Positions 58,055 through 64,000 of a DNA stretch of 64,000 bases are shown here, piece after piece (position 1 is the stretch's first letter; the number at the start of each line of letters is the position of its first letter). The position numbers and the translations under genes are program-made. The stretch spans positions 53,027,554 to 53,091,553 of the forward strand of contig OX485803.1 in the NCBI GenBank assembly GCA_950295325.1, given 5' to 3'. This stretch comes from Polytrichum commune. Taxonomy: Eukaryota > Streptophyta > Polytrichopsida > Polytrichales > Polytrichaceae. A model generated the notes under the pieces. The model was not told the origin of the DNA, made no database searches, and was given only the letters and a program-made list of their open reading frames with translations.

Positions 58055-59635
58055 TTATTGGTAGCCCACACGCGAAGAGAATCTTCTATCATGTTCAGTT
58101 CCTTCAAAAACTGGCATTTTTCTTCCTCTTTTGGTCAGTTTGTCACACCAAGTTAGCTACTTTTGGGTTTTTGTGCATTCCTCAACTACATTTTACACAA
58201 TTTTGAAATTAGCCAATGTAATTTTTTGACGAGTTTTCATGAACCTTTATGTGTTGATGTCGTATATGCATGATGGTATATCCATGAGTGTAGAAAAGTA
58301 AGGTGTCCTTGACAATGGGCTAGAGTTTATGACTCATGGAGCTTGTTGGTTGAATATTGCCATGTTTTGCTAAAATGAATGGATTTTTCTTACCGCTACC
58401 TTATTCCAGATCATGATTTCACATACAAGGAACATGTTGAAGCAAATTGTTGTTGAAAGTGGGATCAAATGCCTGGACATCATTGGTGGTGTGAAAGTGA
58501 AGTACATTGAAATGTACCCAAGAGCAATGAAGCATCACATTGCCTTTCACATGTTTGCTAATATGTTGGCATTTCACCTAATGTAGTAGTTATCAATTAT
58601 TCATTGATCGAAATGCAAGTATACACGATACAACCTCTAATGCATGTTGTGCATAAATATCTAACACAATTTGCATTTGTTGATATTACTAAAACAAGAA
58701 ATGGAGGATGTGGTCCTTTGCACCCTCATGCTCATTCCACATTCATCGTTGAGTCATGATCGAATCCATGCACCCATCCAACATGTCCACATGCGATGTC
58801 ATCGACTTTCTTCGGTGACAACATTTGTTTGTATGTAATGCATCTCCACGTGGAGCATCCAATTCACCGAGTCGGTTTGTAGCTTTTGCCTTAATAGGCA
58901 CAAATGATGATGTCATAGTCCCCCCCCCCTGCCTACCTACATGCATGTGATACTTCAATGTGCAACCTTGAATGGGGTGACCACATCCTTCAATCCTTCA
59001 AATCCTAGGAAGAACGGGCTCTCAATCATGCTAGTAGTAAACTTTGCCGAAGCTCATTTCAATTTATTTATTATAACATCGACAATGACACATATGTCAC
59101 CAAAGTTACATAATATTACTCAGCATGCATAACTTGATATGTATATTATATAAATTGTGTTGAAACCCTACTCTCATTATTCCGAACATCTATAATGATT
59201 TTTATGCGTCTCACAACTCTCTTTTGAAGGAGGAGCAATGCTAAGGTTTTTGTCCTCTTGACACTCTTCATGTAGGCAGTATTGTTGAGTTTAAAAAAGA
59301 AGAGGCTTGTTGTGTTTAGTGATGTTATGGCCCGGTTGTGAAGGTCATCATGTATATATTTCCTATTTCTTGACACTGTTGGGGGCGGTGGATGATATGC
59401 AAAGTGGAGGGGTCGATGGGTACATGAAACTTGAGCCTTTGAGAGAAGAAACCCAACACTACTAGCATATGATTCCACCGCAATCCTCATGCGATGGTGA
59501 AAGAAACATGCATGCAACTCTATCACTATGCCAGATTTGCAAATCGTCTTGCAGTCCTAGGACAATTTCTCAATGACACATGTCGATTGCCTATGACTCA
59601 TATCCTTGAAAGCAATACATAAGGTGTGTAGGAGT
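58055..59635. other. No gene recognised
   Basis: An 11-C run at 58921-58931. The minus frame 59146-59526 (126 codons) is the longest here, but its product (basic, His/Arg-rich start, many Leu) matches nothing I know. Confidence 0.3.
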
Positions 59636-59960
59636 TATTCAATTTTTCTTCTTAATTGGACCCCTATATTTGATTGGGTTGTGGCTCAATAATGATCAAA
59701 TAAACAAACAACATAAAAACACATGCTCAAAAGAGATTGGATCGTGTCTTCAAATCGTTTTATCTACTCCACACTCAACGGTGAACACACTGGAGAGGAC
59801 CTATATATTCAGTCAAGAGCTCAACAAACACACACTTCCAATAACTGTAATTAAACTCGGGACACTTATGATTTTCAATCCAATTTTTGTATATGCTTCA
59901 TCATAGATTTGCTAGTGCAACACAAGTTACATCATATAAATCTAACCAACAAAAACTGGA
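59636..59960. repeat. Dispersed repeat family 2, long copy
   Basis: Full-length partner of 15775-16160 (see that entry): CTTAATTGGACCCCTATATT, ACACATGCTCAAAAGAGATT, TCATCATAGATTTGCTAG. Confidence 0.65.
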
Positions 59961-60056
59961 GAACGCAGAAAACAAACCAAATAACATCCGCGTGCCTTAC
60001 AAGAATACGGATTCCACACAACTCCAACTTGTGCACATCCTCTATCTTAATTCACT

Positions 60057-60320
60057 CAGGGCCACTCCGCAAACAAGCCAAGGACCCTGACAGTGTGGTT
60101 GCGAGGACATTTGATTCTCACCTAAAGACCCCACCACTGACATGATCTGCCAAAACTTGCATCATGCCTACCTCTTCGAGATGGGCTTGGCGCAGATTCC
60201 TGCAAATCATGAAACATTATTCATAGCATGCCATGTAGAGTTTTCATCCACGACAAATTCTCTGAGCCTTTAGGCCTTCGCCCCTTTTTCTATTGTGAAG
60301 TGAACTTGGACTGTCTCGGG
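60057..60320. mobile_element. GGGCCAC-family MITE, partial
   Basis: Starts AGGGCCACTCCGCAAACAAG and continues CTACCTCTTCGAGATGGGCT, GCATGCCATGTAGAG, like the copy in AUG7 intron 8 (CACCTCTTTGAGGTGGGCTT, GCATGCCATGTAGGA). Similarity fades beyond 60320. Confidence 0.55.
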
Positions 60321-60711
60321 AATTTACGACCTATCGGATCTCTTAAAATGCGGTGGTCACACGCGTCGAGTCTCGTGTGAGAAGGCGGGGGCAAAACATC
60401 CTCCCGAGTGCATAGACGTACTAAGTTATAAGCTTCTCACTTTGGCAAAAAGCTGGCTATGTTCTTCATTTTGTTTTTGTTGTTTTGTTATGAATGACCG
60501 CATCGCCTTTGTAAGAAGCTCGATGATTTGGTTGTGGGAAGCTTTTGACGTGCACCGGGAAGTACGAGATAGTATGAGCATATGAGTGACAACAATTTTT
60601 TGGGGCAGAGCTCTTTTCCGTAACTTAACGAATCACCACTTTCGTTCATAACGGTATCAAAGCAACAACAACGCTTTGAGAGGTGTGTACTCAGCAAAGC
60701 ACGTCGACTTA
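60321..60711. other. No feature recognised
   Basis: Spacer between two copies of one MITE family; a minus frame (60488-60808) runs into the next element and is not supported. Confidence 0.3.
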
Positions 60712-61209
60712 GGGCCACGCCGCACACGAGACTGAGGGCCCGTGACCATCCCGTTTCAAGCACTCTCATTGGTGGAAAAGGTGGAGCCGGTCCAAGTTCG
60801 CTTCCCACTTACGCTTGAGGGACCAACGGAGTAAGAGAATGCAAGATGGATGTAAAGTCTACGTGGATTCCCACATGGCATCAAATGGATCGTGTCTCTT
60901 GGTCGCTTGGACTATTTTCAAAAATCGCCTCTTGGGGGCAAGCCTAACACGAAACCGGAAGACAATGGCACTCTGAAATCGCACAACCATTGGTTTGTTG
61001 TATTTTATCATGTGTGAGGATCCCATGTAAATGGGATTTTATTGAAGTAGCATTTGGTTGAGGGCCCAGTCACATATGACTTCACACTACACTTGAGGGC
61101 TCGTGACCACACTACATCATTTTGGAAGTGTCCTAGGATGACCTTTGGACATGTCTTGTGGGCTCTCACAATTTCATGGTCACGATTCTTGGCTTGTGTG
61201 TGAAGGCCC
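60712..61209. mobile_element. GGGCCAC-family PIF/Harbinger-like MITE, intact
   Basis: 498 bp flanked by TTA (60709-60711, 61210-61212). Left GGGCCACGCCGCACACGAGA; right CTTGGCTTGTGTGTGAAGGC then CC. Reference copy for the family (43380, 54476, 60057). Confidence 0.82.
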
Positions 61210-62673
61210 TTAGAACCACCAACATTTGGGGGATCAACACCGTTAACAAAGATCAACACACTGGCTCCTTTTTATATTAACGTTGGATGGTCTAAATGTC
61301 CGTGGAGAAACAAGACACTTTGATAATTTGATTGCTTCAACATCAATTCATGTTTGCAACTATCCACCGATCCTATAGTTTGTAGGCACTCACATCAAGT
61401 TTCTAGCATTATATAATTTCCGTGTTTACGATTACTTAATCAAGTACTGCACTCTTGAAATTACGAACCCTAGACCATATACTTTTTTACATGCCCATTT
61501 AACCAAATGGACATGTTTACTTTGATGGTGCCGAGCAACATTGCTTTTGTGACAAGCCCTAAGAAACCTTTAGAAATATTCTAATATAATAACTCTTTAT
61601 CCCTTAGACTTCTGTGTTTGAGCTTTTTCCTATAACCACGTAGATTGTGATTCATAGCAATACCATTGGGATGGGACTAAAACCTTACCCCTCCCATGTT
61701 CGTTCTTAATTAACCTCGTCAATTTTGGTGTATTCTACTCATGTCTATGAACTTAGTGAAGGGATCGCATTGTCCACAATTGAAATCGGTTGGGCTACAC
61801 ATTGGTTTCTTTGCGTTTTCACCCTCCCCTATGGTAGCAACCATGAACATGAACTAGGGTTTCTTTGCCTTATTTAGAAGTTGAGAAGAACTCTTTGTTT
61901 GTAAGGAAGAGAATAATAGAACCAACACCTCACGCAAAACCAACACCCTAAAATCTTGCACAACAAACACATATCATGTATTTGAGAACACTCGCCACCT
62001 TAACAGCATGCTCATTAGTTGGTTTTGGGTCATCCCATTTTTGTATACTTCTCGTAGTTTTGGTGCACAAGATTGAAATGAAACATTTTTTTGTGTGTTG
62101 AACTCCCTTGTAAATAATTAACATGATCATACACCCTCATCTCCGTAATATCACTCCCTCCCTTATATTTCAAAACCCCAGGGAACAAATGTGCTCAATT
62201 TAACTATCCCTCCTTATTGTCATATTCCCCTCCCATATATCACCATTTTTTTAAAATAGAATAATACACTAAAGAATTCGAACCACATGCTCACACGTAT
62301 CACATGCTACACTAATTTTCTATTATCATGCACCCATGTTAACACTATATACCTCCTTAATATCACGTGCACTTTGATTGCCACATGCATGATATTTGTG
62401 AGATTATAGTATATATGATTTCTAACATCATGAACATCATAATAGCAGTACCCTCAACAGCTAAGGTCACATTTTCAACATCATGTGTATTAACTCCGTG
62501 AAGGCTAAGAAAGGCTATTTCTTTTCTTCCAAACAACCGCCTTTGGCCGACCATACCAATGTACACACTTATGTTATGATCTTCATATTTGAGACACGTG
62601 AACGGCTTAAAGTGTGTGTGAACAACCCTAACTTTATAAAGATGTCATATGTACAGTCATTCCCACCAATAAG
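61210..62673. other. No gene recognised
   Basis: AT-rich, with no repeat family I can match and only short frames. Confidence 0.3.
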
Positions 62674-62995
62674 TACATTAAATAGGATATTTAGTGTTTG
62701 ATTATAGTTAGTGTTGTTACCATCCTACCATACTCAACATTAATTTTCAATTCCTTGACAATTAGTGTTAGACATAAATGTGCCACTACCGTCCCTAATG
62801 CCACCTCCCTTATTGTATCATTTTTTTCATATCTTTACCAACACTAGATTCAAACATGTAATTTCCACATATTACCATAGTTGATATTTAGTGTTTGAGT
62901 TTACATTTAATGAAACCTACTTTCATAGAGTTATTGATATTTAGTGTATGCGTTCGTATTTAGTGTATCAAACACTAAATATCCTATATAGTGTA
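62674..62995. mobile_element. Same MITE family, copy 2
   Basis: Aligned with copy 1 along its whole length: ATTTAGTGTTTGATTATA, GTTAGTGTTGTTACCA, AATTAGTGTTAGACATAA, TTCCACATATTACCATAG. The ends read TACATTAAATAGGATATTTA and TAAATATCCTATATAGTGTA. Confidence 0.82.
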
Positions 62996-64000
62996 GTGTG
63001 TTTGACGGTGCCTTGGCCATTTGGGCCATCATGGATTTACATAGGAACGGAACATTTTGATTGCACCACCGAACACAATATTTATTGTAGGATAGTGATT
63101 GTGAGCTATCAAGAATTCTCATGATGTATTGCAGTCATTTAAAGGCTTTCTAGTGTGCAAGGTTTGGACGGTATACTTGGATTCTTCTTCTCTTTTGTTG
63201 AAGAGCTTTGCAAATACGGCACGGTCCCAAGACCAACCACTTTAGAGAATATTTCTCGGAGTTGGCTCTTGAGGCTTTTCAACCTCGGTAACTTATGGAC
63301 CTACTTGAATGTATGATACTTTGTGTGTGAGTACATTTATAAATGTTCACCATTTAGTCTAACAAATCCTAGTATGTGGGTTTTTTGGGTTGTGATCACA
63401 ATTCCTCCACTTCATTAGAGATTTGAAACAATGTCAGTGGGTGTTGGTGGCAAGTTTTGGGGTTAATTTGTACAAGTTCTGGAGATTTGTAAGGATTGAG
63501 GAGGAATCATGGTCCCGGGGTTTGAACAAAGGCTTGATAGTGAGGATGTGTGGAAGATTTCAACACGGTGTTGTGAGGCAATAGGGAGAGCATAGTGGTT
63601 GTAAGTGTGTTAAGGAACTCTTTGCTATTGTCAAAAGACAATATTTACAGAAGACAATGTTAACAAGGCTTTTAGCCTTTGTTGTTTTTTTTTTGGAAAT
63701 AAAGTTTGTTCTCTACGCTTGGGTGTGATGTGTAATTTTAGGGTCATTCTATTATGTGGGGTTGGTCTGCCTTGCCTGCAAATTAATAGAATGCCTAATA
63801 ACTAATGTTGTATGTGTGCACTTTATTCCATATGTGCAAAAGCAGGCAATTCTATTCCAACCCGACTTGGGTGATTCCATTGAGATATGGTGGCATGGAT
63901 ATTAAGCAAGTCGCTTTATATATAGAAAAATCATGATGAATTCTCATGATATTGTGATGGAGGACCAATCCATTGTACGTGTTCTTTAGTACAATTACAG
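62996..64000. other. No gene recognised
   Basis: Plus strand is G/T-rich from about 63400 on, as at 0-1.1 and 7-9 kb. No diagnostic motif. Confidence 0.3.

Noticed and set aside
59146-59526. 126-codon minus-strand frame as a gene
   Set aside because: No family resemblance, no neighbouring exon signals, and length is within chance for a 64 kb window.
1-64000. A prokaryotic-type defence or other novel gene system
   Set aside because: No gene clusters, ribosome binding sites or long intronless frames; all confident coding is spliced and eukaryotic.

Overview
The window looks like nuclear DNA of a green plant (streptophyte). It is AT-rich and mostly repeat-derived. Three genes can be reconstructed, all split by introns with GT...AG borders, and their products are plant-type proteins: a tRNase Z of the short, organelle-targeted type, subunit 7 of the augmin complex (AUG7/HAUS7), and an acylphosphatase. 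I see no operon structure, phage or CRISPR features, rRNA, or convincing tRNA. The species cannot be named from this sequence.

Layout. 1-24 kb has no gene I can defend. It holds small inverted-repeat transposons (hAT-like at 1.15 kb, PIF/Harbinger-like at 1.95 and 9.85 kb, a TA-flanked element at 9.2 kb), a decayed non-LTR retrotransposon 3' end on the minus strand (7.7-8.6 kb), a four-copy 0.32 kb tandem array (10.7-12.0 kb), a 0.4 kb tandem duplication (14.2-15.0 kb), a foldback element (16.5 kb), a TIR element (16.9-18.0 kb), and scattered copies of two unclassified repeat families. 24.4-28.6 kb is the tRNase Z gene on the minus strand, nine exons, 360 residues. 28.7-33.5 kb holds a third dispersed repeat family, a CACTA-type end with a DUF8039-like exon, and CA-rich tandem repeats. 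33.49-36.88 kb is a 3.4 kb pogo/Tigger-like TIR element flanked by TA. Its interior is gene-like but is not a recognisable transposase. 39.35-40.88 kb is the acylphosphatase gene (plus strand, two exons, 144 residues). 42.98-48.21 kb is AUG7 (minus strand, nine exons, 358 residues). 48.8-64 kb is again transposon-rich: PIF/Harbinger-like elements, some nested, the family with TACACTAAATATGATATTTAGTGT-like ends, the second foldback copy with a hAT-like insertion inside it, and microsatellites.

The three genes work in unrelated processes (tRNA 3' processing, spindle microtubule nucleation, acyl-phosphate hydrolysis). What they share is architecture: each has a long intron after its first coding exon, and in each that intron carries tandem repeats. 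Transposons also sit inside introns of two of them. No previously undescribed biological system is evident. The best leads are the gene-like cargo of the pogo-like element, the near-perfect hairpin nested in the 1.95 kb element, and the first-intron tandem repeats. Exon models were spliced by eye using reading frame, splice signals and remembered family conservation, so they are predictions.
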